Shown: one piece after another, positions 15,336-26,000 of the stretch
Numbering within the stretch: position 1 is the stretch's first letter
How the letters are laid out: each line of letters opens with the position of its first letter
From: Granulicella sp. S156
GTDB lineage: Bacteria > Acidobacteriota > Terriglobia > Terriglobales > Acidobacteriaceae
Direction: 5' to 3'
NCBI RefSeq assembly: GCF_009766105.1
Contig: NZ_LMUH01000013.1
Location: 679,602-743,601, forward strand
Length of the DNA stretch: 64,000 nucleotides
Program-made: the position numbers and the translations under genes
Notes under the pieces: generated by a model
The model's database searches: none
What the model was told of the DNA's origin: nothing
The model's input: the letters and a program-made list of their open reading frames with translations, nothing else

Positions 15336-17479
15336 GCATCCTAAGCCAAGACAAGACCATTTCGCAGGACCATCGTATGATCAGGTGGGCCGAACGCTGT
15401 GCCCTGCTACTGCTTGTTCTTTATGTATGTTTCCATACGATGCCACGCGCGTGGCACAGCCTAATTACAGATTTTCCCAACTACTATATGTCAGCGCGGC
15501 TGGCGCATGAGAACTATGATACCTCTCGGATGTATGAATGGGATTGGTTGCAGCGTGAGAAGGACCATCGTGCCGTCGATGTTCGCGTCATTGGGTTGGT
15601 GCCCATTACACCATTTTCGACATTGATTATGTGGCCGCTCACCAAGCTTGCGCCACTTGCCGCTAAACACATCTGGATAATCGCGAATCTCGCGTTGCTA
15701 TTTCCCCTCTGCTGGCTATTGCGTTCGATGACTGGGTTGACCTATCGGCGAATTGCGCTGGTCTTCGCCTTGAGCGTTCCGTTTTATCGCAATCTTGAAT
15801 ACGGTCAGTTCTATGTCTTTCTGTTGCTTTTGATCGTGATGGCTTGCTGGGCTTATTTGCGGAAGTATTATGTATGGGCCGGTGCTTTGGTTGCGATTGC
15901 CGCAGCTTGCAAGGTTTTTCCCGTTCTATTCTTTGTGTTTTTCCTTCAACGCAGATCTTGGCGCGCCTTGATCTCAGGAGTGATTACGGGGCTGGCAGCC
16001 GCTGTACTATCCGTAGCGGTTTTCGGATGGAATGTGCATCGCACGTACCTGCATGAGATCTTGCCGTGGACACTTCACGGCGAAGTCATGCCGCCATATG
16101 TGACGACGGCCTCCTTTTCCAGTGTGTTGCATTCACTGTTTCTCTCTGAGCCGCAGTGGAACCCGCATCCGTGGCACTACTCTCCGTTGTGCTACGCTCT
16201 ATTGCTGCCCGCATTGCAAACGTTGATGCTAGCGCCTGCAGTCCTGCTCATCCGCAGGGAAGACAGCACTCGTGGCCGCATAATGCTGGAGTGGTCAGCT
16301 CTGTTGACTGCATCACTCGCCATCTCCACTGTTCCGGCGTCGTACAATTTTGTGCTAATGGCTTTACCAATGTGTGTATTGGCAGCGGAATTGTTGCGGC
16401 GCAGGTCGTACACCTGGCTGGCGGCCCTGCTGGTTATCTACCTTGGCATCGGGTTTCCGATGCCAATCCCGCATCGGGAGATGGGGCTTGGGATTCTGTT
16501 GTATGTGCCGCGACTCCCATTGATGCTTGCGGCGTTGGTAGGAACCTATGGGCTGCTATGGCATGACCGTTCGGACCGAGCCCTTTCGCGTGATTGGACT
16601 CGCTATGCTTGGGCTGCTGTCATGGCTGTATCCGTACTCTCCACTATGTTTTCTACATTTCATAGAGAGCGCGCTGTACGGCAGGAATATGCCTACCGGT
16701 TGCCGCTACAGACTCAGGGGTTTCTCAATGCAAATGCGCAGCGCGCAGGTACTGGAGTTCATTATGTTGCATTTATGTTTAGTGGATACCATCTGGTGAC
16801 GGAGGATCAGAATGCGGTATGGAGCGATCCTTCTTCTGATTCTCTATACGATGATCTTTCATTCACAAGTAGCTCCGGGAGTATTCGACCTGAAAGAATT
16901 CTGGTAGAGCGTGCCTTGAAGCTGCGTTCGCGGATCGTCGATGTGCGGGAGCCCATGCGCATTGTTGTTGACGACGCGCGGGATCCGATGCTCTCTGCCG
17001 ACGGTCAAGATCTTGCCTTTATGCGTGACGATCATGGGCAGGGGAAGCTGATGGAGCGGAGAGCCTTTGAGTCCGATACCGCGAGCCAGTCCGTCCTCAC
17101 ACCATCTTCGCTGAATGTCTATGAAGCTTCGTTTCTCTCGGAAAAAGAGTATGCATTTTCGGCTGCCGTGTATGGACGTCCACCTCAGATCTATCTAAAT
17201 GACGCAACGCACACGAACGCTCTGCTTGGACTTGGAGAGTCGCGCTATCCGGCGCTCTCGCCCGACGGACGATGGATGGCCTATAGCCGTTTCGATCATG
17301 GGGTGTGGAACCTGTGGCTCCGCGACCAGAGGACCGGTGCGACGCAACACATAGTCGATGAGCCGTGCAATCAGATTCAACCCGCATGGGAGACTGACTC
17401 AAAGACGCTGCTTTATAGCACCGATTGCGGACGGAGCCTTTGGTTCACGGCCATTTCACGCCGGAGAGTAGTTTTCTGA
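15332..17479 (+). CDS. GT87-like membrane glycosyltransferase fused to a C-terminal beta-propeller
   Basis: This 715-residue protein has about ten membrane helices in residues 15-430, with the polytopic GT87 (DUF2029) layout: a first periplasmic loop after helix 1, then SVPFYRNLEYGQFYVFLLLL and WAGALVAIAAACKVFPVLFF. These enzymes transfer mannose or similar sugars from polyprenyl phosphates to lipids or glycans outside the inner membrane. Residues 535-710 form a soluble domain with TolB/PD40 blades (DPMLSADGQDLAFMRD, YPALSPDGRWMAYSRF, IQPAWETDSKTLLYS). That fusion is unusual. A TTG start overlaps the upstream stop; an ATG 45 bases downstream is possible. It closes the radical SAM/methyltransferase set. 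Confidence 0.75.
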   Translation: MSILSQDKTISQDHRMIRWAERCALLLLVLYVCFHTMPRAWHSLITDFPNYYMSARLAHENYDTSRMYEWDWLQREKDHRAVDVRVIGLVPITPFSTLIMWPLTKLAPLAAKHIWIIANLALLFPLCWLLRSMTGLTYRRIALVFALSVPFYRNLEYGQFYVFLLLLIVMACWAYLRKYYVWAGALVAIAAACKVFPVLFFVFFLQRRSWRALISGVITGLAAAVLSVAVFGWNVHRTYLHEILPWTLHGEVMPPYVTTASFSSVLHSLFLSEPQWNPHPWHYSPLCYALLLPALQTLMLAPAVLLIRREDSTRGRIMLEWSALLTASLAISTVPASYNFVLMALPMCVLAAELLRRRSYTWLAALLVIYLGIGFPMPIPHREMGLGILLYVPRLPLMLAALVGTYGLLWHDRSDRALSRDWTRYAWAAVMAVSVLSTMFSTFHRERAVRQEYAYRLPLQTQGFLNANAQRAGTGVHYVAFMFSGYHLVTEDQNAVWSDPSSDSLYDDLSFTSSSGSIRPERILVERALKLRSRIVDVREPMRIVVDDARDPMLSADGQDLAFMRDDHGQGKLMERRAFESDTASQSVLTPSSLNVYEASFLSEKEYAFSAAVYGRPPQIYLNDATHTNALLGLGESRYPALSPDGRWMAYSRFDHGVWNLWLRDQRTGATQHIVDEPCNQIQPAWETDSKTLLYSTDCGRSLWFTAISRRRVVF

Positions 17480-17550
17480 AGGGCGGGTTACGGAGGGAAC
17501 AGGTTTCATTGAGATCTTTACCTGCAATCCGTCGTAATCTTGCAACTAGC

Positions 17551-17958
17551 TCACACGCCTCCCGTCAGAAGGCCAGTCTCATCGATTTCGCGATATTGCA
17601 GTTCATCGGTGGGAATAGTAGAGAGTCCTTGTAATACACCTTCGTGTTTTTGTACGAAGCTCTCCGACCTAACAGTCATGAACGGGTGCCTGCTATCCCA
17701 CAAGATGCAGATGATGTAGGCAATACCCCGATTCTCTATGGAGAGAGCCACACTGCGGAGACCACCGCTCAGGAAAAGTCTGTAAGCTCCGAACGAAACG
17801 GCCTCGATATACGTGCGCAACCAGTTTCGCCTGTAGATGTGGGATATACCTCTGGCAATGGTCATCACTGGGAAGCCCATCGCCTTTGATATGTCAAGAA
17901 ATGTCGAGTACTGAGTCGGAGAGAATGCAGAGGCGTCTATTGGAACAGGAGACGCCAT
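17551..17958 (-). CDS. Hypothetical protein, 135 residues
   Basis: This ORF reads convergently towards the glycosyltransferase gene. AAAGGA lies about five bases before the ATG at 17958. The product starts MASPVPIDASAFSP, has a mixed composition with plausible amphipathic segments (SIENRGIAYIICILWDSRH) and no signal peptide, Cys motif or known domain. It occupies most of an otherwise empty 700-base region. It could be a real orphan gene or a fragment. Confidence 0.4.
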   Translation of the reverse strand: MASPVPIDASAFSPTQYSTFLDISKAMGFPVMTIARGISHIYRRNWLRTYIEAVSFGAYRLFLSGGLRSVALSIENRGIAYIICILWDSRHPFMTVRSESFVQKHEGVLQGLSTIPTDELQYREIDETGLLTGGV

Positions 17959-18196
17959 GCCATTCCTTTTTGTTTGCCTTTATCAAAGCGGAACCAATCA
18001 GACACTGCAGAAGAGCACAAATCAGGAATCAGAGATTGAAGACCATGACACACCATGTGATCTGCAGTGGATCTCACCAGCGAATCTCCTGAACCGGAAC
18101 TTCGTGTCACTCTCAAATGATTGATAAAGCAATTGTTAAGTCTGAGGTATCAGATATGGCTTTTCACTCTAATCGGCAGTTCGTAGGAGCTAAGAA

Positions 18197-19174
18197 TTGA
18201 AAAGTTCGCATAAATACATTCTACGAGCTGTCATCACAGGCGTCATAATGCTTGTGATCGCATTTGTGGCCATATTGATATGGGGCAGAGGGGTACCGAG
18301 CAAAGATCAGAAGCTGGAAATGAGTGCTGGGCATGTTGTCGCTACTTCGAGCGCTCCGCAGGTGATTCGCCTATGGCCCGGTAAAGCCCCGGGCTCCGAA
18401 AATTGGACACAGCAGGAAGTGGAGGTGGACACGAAAGACGAAAAGCTTGTGCGTAATGTAGTGGACCCGGAGCTGACGGCATACTTTCCGGCCACAGATA
18501 AGGCCAACGGAACGTCGGTAATTATTTGTCCAGGCGGTGGTTTCCACATGCTATCCATGGGCAGTGAAGGTATTGAGGTTGCTCACTATCTCAACTCTCT
18601 GGGAATCACGGCCTTTGTTTTGAAATATCGTGTAACCAGAACAAACACAGACTACCCTCTAGTGTTGTTGCATCGGCTCAAGACGTCAGTCGATATGCAG
18701 CCCATAATCGATGAGATGTCGCCCTTGATGATAGCGGATGGGCAGCAAGCCATACGCCTTGTTCGTAACAATGCCACGAAGTGGGGACTGATGCCGGACC
18801 ACATTGGAATAATAGGCTTTTCAGCCGGAGGGTATCTCGCGCTAAGTGTGGCTGTACATCACACGACAGATAGTAAACCAAACTTCATCGCGGCAATTTA
18901 TCCATTAGCACCTGCAGTATTGAACCCACAAAATGAGAAGGCCCCAATGTTTGTTCTTTGTGCGGATGATGACCCGCTAGTTCCTCCGATACAAAATAGC
19001 GTCCGAATCTACGATATCTGGCACACCGCGAAGATTCCAGTGGAGTTGCATATCCTGGCCGAAGGGGGTCACGGTTTTGGGATGACAAAGCACCATATGC
19101 CGACAGATAACTGGTATGAACTGTATCGGAGTTGGCTAATAGGTCAAGGGTATCTATCTGCCACGAATCAGTAA
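18197..19174 (+). CDS. Membrane-anchored alpha/beta hydrolase (acetyl-esterase-like)
   Basis: This is a 325-residue exported serine hydrolase. One N-terminal helix (AVITGVIMLVIAFVAILIWG, residues 12-31) is a signal anchor. The catalytic domain has the oxyanion segment ICPGGGFHML, the nucleophile elbow GFSAGG near residue 209, the acid in CADDDPLV near 257 and the His in EGGHGFG near 291. WPGKAPGSE near the start of the domain is typical of the acetyl-xylan-esterase-like branch, which removes acyl groups from plant polysaccharides. TTG is the start, with AGGAG nine bases upstream. It sits before an aldose epimerase gene, which fits sugar or glycan breakdown. The precise substrate is not determined. 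Confidence 0.8.
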   Translation: MKSSHKYILRAVITGVIMLVIAFVAILIWGRGVPSKDQKLEMSAGHVVATSSAPQVIRLWPGKAPGSENWTQQEVEVDTKDEKLVRNVVDPELTAYFPATDKANGTSVIICPGGGFHMLSMGSEGIEVAHYLNSLGITAFVLKYRVTRTNTDYPLVLLHRLKTSVDMQPIIDEMSPLMIADGQQAIRLVRNNATKWGLMPDHIGIIGFSAGGYLALSVAVHHTTDSKPNFIAAIYPLAPAVLNPQNEKAPMFVLCADDDPLVPPIQNSVRIYDIWHTAKIPVELHILAEGGHGFGMTKHHMPTDNWYELYRSWLIGQGYLSATNQ

Positions 19175-19283
19175 GCTACTACTATCCTGCACAAATAGTT
19201 ATTCACACGCGATAAGATTTGATCTGAGTCAGCCTGACAACCGATATTAAGCCATTCAAAGAGAGCTCTGACAAGAGAGGGTA

Positions 19284-20252
19284 ATGAGACAATCGACGCC
19301 GTATATATTGCAGAACTCCGAGATTGCTGTCACCGTTATGCCGGAAGAAGGGGGACGAGTGGCCTCATTAGTGAGTCGACACTCCGGACTCGAGTTTCTA
19401 ACTCAGTCGCAAACGAATCGCGAGTTCACATCTCTGGATCTGAACGCACCCTTCCAAAATGGGTCTTGCGCAGGCATAGAGGAATGTCTCCCTACGATTG
19501 GGCCTTGTGGAGCAGAGACGGACGGAGGCGTCGCTCCTGACCATGGAGACTTCTGGCGACTCGCTTGGGATGTGGAGGGTACTCCTGATAGTGAACATCT
19601 ATGCATCCATGCGACAGGAGTCAGCCGGCCATTGCGGTTCTGGAAAGAATTTTCGATTGAGGGTAGTGCGCTTCATGTGAAGTATCGCGTTGAGAATCTT
19701 CACTCGTTACCGACCTCATTCCTCTATGCTTGCCATCCGTTATTCGCCGTTTGCGAGGGGGATCACGTGGTATTGCCAGAGGAGGTGCAACAACTCAAGC
19801 TGAGCTATTCCCGGCGGAATCGCCTTGGCACTCCTGGTGCCAAGATCCAGTGGCCCCGGCCATCTGGCGACTCTGGAATCGATCTTCGTTTTGCCGGTTC
19901 CAGCTCTGACGGAATAGCAGAGATGCTCTACACGGATCGACTTCTGCGGGGTCGCTGTGGCTTGTACCGTGCCTCAGCAGGACAGGGAATCATCGTATCC
20001 TTCGATACCGCACAGCTACCCTATCTAGGTCTGTGGCTTTGCTATGGAGGATGGCCTGATCCTGGTGTGGAACCTCTCCAATATGCAGTTGCATTAGAGC
20101 CTACGCTGGCGCCTTGTGGGACACTCCTGGAGGCGCAACGAGCAAATCTAGCCTACGTGCTCGGTCCCGGCAAGAGCTTGCGGTGGAGCATAACCTTTCA
20201 GATTACTGTGCCTGGTATCAGGCCAGGGGACTTCTCTCTCTGGGATTGTTGA
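19284..20252 (+). CDS. Aldose 1-epimerase family protein
   Basis: This 322-residue protein has the galactose-mutarotase fold. Landmarks are MPEEGGRVASLVSRHSGLEF at the N-terminus, NGSCAGIEECLPTIG, the CHPLFAV segment and GLWLCYGGW near the C-terminus. No signal peptide is seen, so it is likely cytoplasmic. This family interconverts alpha and beta anomers of hexoses; members with divergent motifs such as this one act on other sugars. GAGAGGG lies just before the start. It follows the esterase gene at 109 bases on the same strand and runs convergently with the TPR regulator gene. Confidence 0.7.
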   Translation: MRQSTPYILQNSEIAVTVMPEEGGRVASLVSRHSGLEFLTQSQTNREFTSLDLNAPFQNGSCAGIEECLPTIGPCGAETDGGVAPDHGDFWRLAWDVEGTPDSEHLCIHATGVSRPLRFWKEFSIEGSALHVKYRVENLHSLPTSFLYACHPLFAVCEGDHVVLPEEVQQLKLSYSRRNRLGTPGAKIQWPRPSGDSGIDLRFAGSSSDGIAEMLYTDRLLRGRCGLYRASAGQGIIVSFDTAQLPYLGLWLCYGGWPDPGVEPLQYAVALEPTLAPCGTLLEAQRANLAYVLGPGKSLRWSITFQITVPGIRPGDFSLWDC

Positions 20253-20432
20253 GTCAACACATTCGTGCCAAAGTGAGTAAATCTGGGCATTCGTTGCCAA
20301 TTCATGTTGGACCGTCAAATCGCTGGTTGTCATGAGAGTTTAGACCTTCAATGGAAATCAGCCCAAAGATCTCGTGTCTCGGAGCTTGAGGTTAGAAATT
20401 CACGAGTGCCTTCTATAGCGTTGGCGCGACCT

Positions 20433-22796
20433 CTATGAGGCGATCCCAATATCTTGTTTGGCTTTCAAAATAACCGGACTGTCCTGGTCTGCCGAGGTGC
20501 TTTCCTGAAGAAAATGTTGAAAGGCCGCAAAAGCGTTTTGTGGGTCGTTCAATCTCTGGTAAGCGAGCCCGAGATGAAAATATGCCAAAGGATAATGTGG
20601 GTTGATTTTGAGAATACGTTGATATTCGGCGATAGCATCAGTAATCCTATCGAGTTCCAGGTATGCATTTGCCAGGCAATCTTCGTGCAAATCAATACCT
20701 GATGAAGGAGGTAAATGTTGCAGGGCAGCTTTGAAGTGATTGATAGCTTCCTGGGTATCGCCGGTCTTCAGTTCAAAGTAGCCTCGATAAAAGAATTTCA
20801 TGCGGATGTCGTGTTGTGAGCCGCGCTCGGAGTTGGGAATGTTGGCAGTAAGTCTTTGTTCGAGAACTCTTGCCTGTTCCCCTTGATGCGCAGCCAATGC
20901 AAGAACCAACGAATTCCAAACAGCCTTGTGGTTGTAGCGAAGCTCCTCGGAACTGGCTATCTGTGCCTCTCGTAATTTGTCCATAGCTATATAGACATTG
21001 GCCAGGTCTCCATACCCTAGGGCTTTGGCATCACTGTATTTGGTGACCTGGACGTAACGCTGGTATTCGTTCAGCGCATCTCGATATCTGCCTTGTTGAT
21101 AATAAGCATCTCCGAGGTGAACGATGGAGGGCTCAAATTCAGGGTCTAATCTCAACGCCTCGCTATACTCTGAGACAGCTGCCTCATACTGACCGGTTTG
21201 CTGGTAGGACATACCTAGACTGTCGTGACCATTCGGATTTTGTGGCGCTAACATCACATATTGTTTGTAGACATCGATGGCATCCAGGGGACGCTCCATC
21301 GAAAGCAGAATAAGGCCATAGGCGTTATAGAGGTCTTTGGCATTTGGCTGACGCTCAATGGCACCTCTCAGTAAAACAGCGGCCTCGTCTACCCTCTCTT
21401 GTCCACGAAGCAACCGACTGAGTTGGCAGTAGGCTTCGGTTTCATTCGGATATTGGCCTGTAATTCGCTGCAGAGTGTTGATGGCTGTGTTGTAGTTAGA
21501 GTTGGCAATAGCTAGCCACGCTTCGATGTAGAGCTTGTTGATTGCAGGCAATGATGCGGAGAGATGCAGTGCCCGTTCAAGGTAAGGACGGCCATTGTCG
21601 GTCTGAAAATCCTGTACCGCATAGGCATATCCAATTCGCGCATAAGCCATGGCAAAACGAGGATCAAGTTGAATCGCCTTCTTGAGCATTTCGATAGCTT
21701 GCACGTTCTGAAATTGCTCTGCCTTTTCCACGCCGAGTGAATAATAGCGGTATGCCTCGACATTGCTCGTCATCACCTCGCCGAGGGCGGGTGCATCGTC
21801 GATGACAACCCCGAAATGGCGAGCGATATCGGTGGACAGCAGGCTCGCTCCTGCGACGATCTCACGAGGATCTATGAGAGAGGTGCTATCGGTGGCGAGC
21901 AGATGTCCATCAGAGCCATCACGAGTCTCGATTCTTATCTCGATCTGCTGACCTGAGCCGGCAACGGTTCCCATGACGAAACCTTTCGCATGAACCGATC
22001 TGGCGAGTTCGAGCGCCTTATCCATCTGAAGTGCGTGTGAAGAGGTTCCTCCGGAAAGCCCATGTATCTCTTCACGGCTTAAGACATTCCATTTGCCTGT
22101 GTGAGACAAATCGGTGAGAATCATGTCCGAAAGTCCTTCACGCAACCAGTCGAGGTCTGGTCGGCCCGTTCCATTCGCAAGCGAAAACACCGCAAGAGTA
22201 GGAAGTCCTGAAGTGGGCGGGGTAGCGACATGCAACTGTCCTATCGTATAAGTCATATCGCCACATAAGAAGAGAAGCAGTATGGAAAAAAGTCCCATGA
22301 GCACAAGTCGCAATCTCACATTCGGCACGACCGTATCGGCACGGTGCGAGAGATAGGTCTCTTGCAGGAGAGAAGCTCCATCTTGCTCTATGGAGACCGT
22401 TTCTGGCCGCGGGCCAGGTTGGGGTTCGTGCGATGGCTGCTCTAGAGCAGGAGGTTGCGGAGTCTCACGAGCGATTTCTACTTCCGCAATGAAGCGATAG
22501 CCTATTTTGGGAAAGGTCTTGATGAAGCGAGGATTACGAGGGTCATCCTTGAGCGCTCTTCGGATCTCGGTGATACATTGCGCAAGGGCGTTATCGGTGA
22601 CGGATGTATCTGTCCAGATGGCCGAAGTCAAGTCATCTTTTGACAGCAGGACTCCAGGATGTTCAAGGAAGACGATGAGCAGCTGCAGGCTCTGATATCG
22701 TAGGGTGAATTCTCTGCCCCCGCAAGTTAGGCAACCATGGGCGACGTCGAGTTTCCACTCTCCGAAGCTATAGCCAGCAACTGGTCTCGCGGCCAC
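20433..22796 (-). CDS. CadC-like winged-helix regulator with TPR domain
   Basis: This is a 787-residue membrane-spanning transcription factor. Residues 8-105 form an OmpR/CadC-type winged helix (LRYQSLQLLIVFLEHPGVLL, ALAQCITEIRRALKDD, FIKTFPKIGYRF). A Pro-rich linker leads to one membrane helix (163-185). Residues 200-345 look like a TolB-N/FlgO-like nucleotide- or ligand-handling domain (TLAVFSLANGTGRPDLDWLREGLSDMIL). From 370 onward there are about ten TPRs (for example MAYARIGYAY, DSLGMSYQQTGQYEAAVSEYSEAL). GTG 22796 has GGAGG seven bases upstream. It is divergent from the GH38 mannosidase gene and could control it. The architecture is very common in Acidobacteriota. Confidence 0.85.
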   Translation of the reverse strand: MAARPVAGYSFGEWKLDVAHGCLTCGGREFTLRYQSLQLLIVFLEHPGVLLSKDDLTSAIWTDTSVTDNALAQCITEIRRALKDDPRNPRFIKTFPKIGYRFIAEVEIARETPQPPALEQPSHEPQPGPRPETVSIEQDGASLLQETYLSHRADTVVPNVRLRLVLMGLFSILLLFLCGDMTYTIGQLHVATPPTSGLPTLAVFSLANGTGRPDLDWLREGLSDMILTDLSHTGKWNVLSREEIHGLSGGTSSHALQMDKALELARSVHAKGFVMGTVAGSGQQIEIRIETRDGSDGHLLATDSTSLIDPREIVAGASLLSTDIARHFGVVIDDAPALGEVMTSNVEAYRYYSLGVEKAEQFQNVQAIEMLKKAIQLDPRFAMAYARIGYAYAVQDFQTDNGRPYLERALHLSASLPAINKLYIEAWLAIANSNYNTAINTLQRITGQYPNETEAYCQLSRLLRGQERVDEAAVLLRGAIERQPNAKDLYNAYGLILLSMERPLDAIDVYKQYVMLAPQNPNGHDSLGMSYQQTGQYEAAVSEYSEALRLDPEFEPSIVHLGDAYYQQGRYRDALNEYQRYVQVTKYSDAKALGYGDLANVYIAMDKLREAQIASSEELRYNHKAVWNSLVLALAAHQGEQARVLEQRLTANIPNSERGSQHDIRMKFFYRGYFELKTGDTQEAINHFKAALQHLPPSSGIDLHEDCLANAYLELDRITDAIAEYQRILKINPHYPLAYFHLGLAYQRLNDPQNAFAAFQHFLQESTSADQDSPVILKAKQDIGIAS

Positions 22797-23020
22797 TTTT
22801 ATACCTCCGCCTACTTGCCCTTATGTGCCGTCAGGGTATCAGAAGCTCAGAACAAAGTGAAAGACTATCGTTCCCATTGCCTTCGTAAGGCGTTATATTG
22901 ATGATAATAAAGTGGATATGGTTTCAGTGAAAATTCATATTCTTTTCAGGAGTGAATCACGACTTCTGTCCCGTACGCGACTACCCTGTAGTCAAAAGCA
23001 CCGCTGATTTGAGGATTGTA

Positions 23021-26000
23021 ATGCGAAAACTCTGTGCCACTCTGATTGCAACATCGTTGTTCCTTCCGCTTATACCTGGTTCGACTCAGGCCCAAACCAC
23101 GGATAAGCCTGACCGCGACAAGCAGACAGCCGGTACGGAGAAACCTGATCTCAGCAAGCAACCAACCCTCTATGTGGTCGGATATGCGCACCTCGACACG
23201 GAGTGGCGATGGGAGTACCCCCAGGTCATTGACGAATACCTCCGTAAGACGATGGAGGGTAATTTCAGCCTGTTCGAGAAGTATCCGCACTACATCTTCA
23301 ACTTCAGCGGAGCCAACCGCTACCGGCTGATGAAGGAGTATTTTCCCGCCGATTTCGCTCAGCTGAAGCACTATGTAGATGAAGGACGATGGTTCCCAGC
23401 TGGCTCGTCCATGGAAGAGGGTGATGTGAACGCCCCCAGTGCCGAGGCAATCTTTCGGCAGATCCTATACGGCAATGAATGGTTCCGCAACGAATTTGGC
23501 AAATCCAGCGCAGAATATATGCTGCCGGACTGCTTCGGGTTTCCTGCTTCGCTGCCAACCATCCTTGCGCACGCCGGTGTAAAAGGCTTTTCGACCCAGA
23601 AACTCACCTGGGGTTCTTCTGCCAATGCGGGAGGATGGCGTTCCTCTGAGAAAACGCCCGAAGGTACACCGTTTAATGTGGGTATCTGGGTTGGACCGGA
23701 CGGTGAAAGTGTCCTCGCTGGCCTAAATCCTGGTTCTTATAGCGGAGGGATCTATACCGATCTCAGCAAACCGCTGCCGCCGGAGCCCGCAAATCCTGCG
23801 TTCGCGGATCTGCAGCAGAAGATTGAGCAGGTGCAACACAAGTTAGAACAGGCAGAACAGAGTAAGCAGCCATTCGTCCAAAAGGATGTTCAGGAGTTCA
23901 TTAGCCTACGGAGCGAGCAGGCGGCGCTTGTCAGGGGACAAAACGACCGGGAACATCAACGCTATCAAGGTGACTGGGCAGCGCGTGTCGAGCAGAACGG
24001 CAAAGCAACGGGACTGTTCACGGATTACCACTACTATGGCACCGGAGACATCGGTGGCGCGCCGGATGAAGACTCCGTTAAGAGACTTGAGGCCATGGTG
24101 ACTCAGGGAAGCGCAAGCCTGCCACCACAAGATCAATTCTTCTCCGGGGATACGCATCCTGATTGGCCTTCCGTCAAAGTTGGAGACGGTCCCGTTCATG
24201 TGATCTCCGCAACAGCCGACCAGATGTTTCTCAATATCACGCCCACAGAAGCCGCAGCTCTTCCGCGCTACACAGGCGAAATGGAGCTCACAAATCACTC
24301 CGCGGGCTCACTGACATCACAGGCCTACCAGAAGCGCTGGATCAGAAAAGAAGAGTTGTTGGCCGATGCTGCAGAAAAGTCGTCGATTGCCGCTCAGTGG
24401 CTGGGCGCAAGAACGTATCCGATGCAGCGACTCAATGATGCCTGGACGCTGGCTATGGGCGCACATTTCCATGACCTTGCCGCCGGTACCGCTACGCCCA
24501 AGGCCTATGAGTTCGCCTGGAACGACGATGTCATCGCAATGAATCAGTTCTCTGATGTACTCAGCAGTGCAGTCGAAGGCGTCTCATCGACCCTGAATAC
24601 TGAGACTGAAGGCGTACCGCTGGTCGTCTTCAATCCGCTAAATATCGCGCGTGAGGATATCGTCGAAGCGAAGGTCAACTTCCCGAACGGTATACCCGCA
24701 GCCGTTCATGTGATTGCTCCCGATGGAAAGGAAGTTCCGGCACAAATCTCGAATGGAAAGATTCTCTTCCTTGCCCATGTTCCCTCCGTGGGTTACGCGG
24801 TCTATGATGTTCGGCCGGGTACTGGGACCGTTGAGGAGCCATCACGTCTGCATGTATCGAACAGTGAACTGGAGAATGAGCACTACCGCGTTCAATTGAA
24901 TGAAGCTGGGGATGTCGCCAGTATCTTCGATAAAACGATTGGGAAAGAACTGCTCTCCTCCCCTGCTCGCCTCGCCATCTCCTATGACAATCCAGCGCAG
25001 TGGCCGGCCTGGAATATGGATTGGGAGCAGGAACAAGCGGCCCCGAAGTCTTACGTTGCAGGCCCGGCTAAGGTTCGTATCGTTGAAGACGGTCCGGCCC
25101 GTGTGGCCATAGAAGTCTCTCGAACAACTGCAGGCTCACGCTTCATTCAGACCATTCGGCTCTCAGCTGGTGAAGCGGGCAAGCGTGTCGAGTTTGGAAA
25201 CGTCATCGACTGGAACACCAGGGAGTCAAATCTTAAGGCTGTCTTCCCGCTCGCCGCATCGAATCTGAATGCCACCTACAACTGGGATGTTGGCACCATC
25301 GAGCGGCCGACCGCGCAACCCAGCAAATTCGAAGTTCCGTCGCATCAGTGGATCGATCTCACGGACATGAACGGCGAATTCGGCGCAACCATCCTGACCG
25401 ACAGTAAGAATGGATCGGACAAACCAGATGATCACACCATTCGCCTGACACTTCTCAGAACACCTGGCACAGCAGGCGGCTATCACGATGAAGCGACGCA
25501 GGATATTGGCCATCATGAGTTTTTGTACGGCTTCGCAGGTCACGCCTCGGATTGGCGCGGCGCGCAGACGGACTGGCAGGGGCAGCAACTAAACGCCCCA
25601 CTCGTCGCTTTCGAAGCTTCGAAACACGATGGAGCTCAGGGCCGTGTCTTCTCTCTCTTGAAAGTAAGCAATCCACGGATACGAGTTCTGGCAGTCAAGA
25701 AAGCGGAAAAGAGCGACGAAGTCATTGTGCGGCTAGTGGAACTCGATGGAAAACCCGAATCCGACGTCCAACTCTCTTTTGCCGCGCCGATCGCAGAGGC
25801 GCGCGAAATAAATGCTCAGGAACAGCCGGTAGGGGCAGCGACCCTCAGTGGAGGGGCGCTAGTGACTTCGTTCAGCGCCTACCAGCCACGCACATTTGCG
25901 TTGCGGCTTACGTCCCCTTCAGCTACGGCAACTGGCGTACAGTCGGTCCCGGTAGAAATGCACTATGACTTGGCCACCGCAAGTGACGATGGCGGCCATT

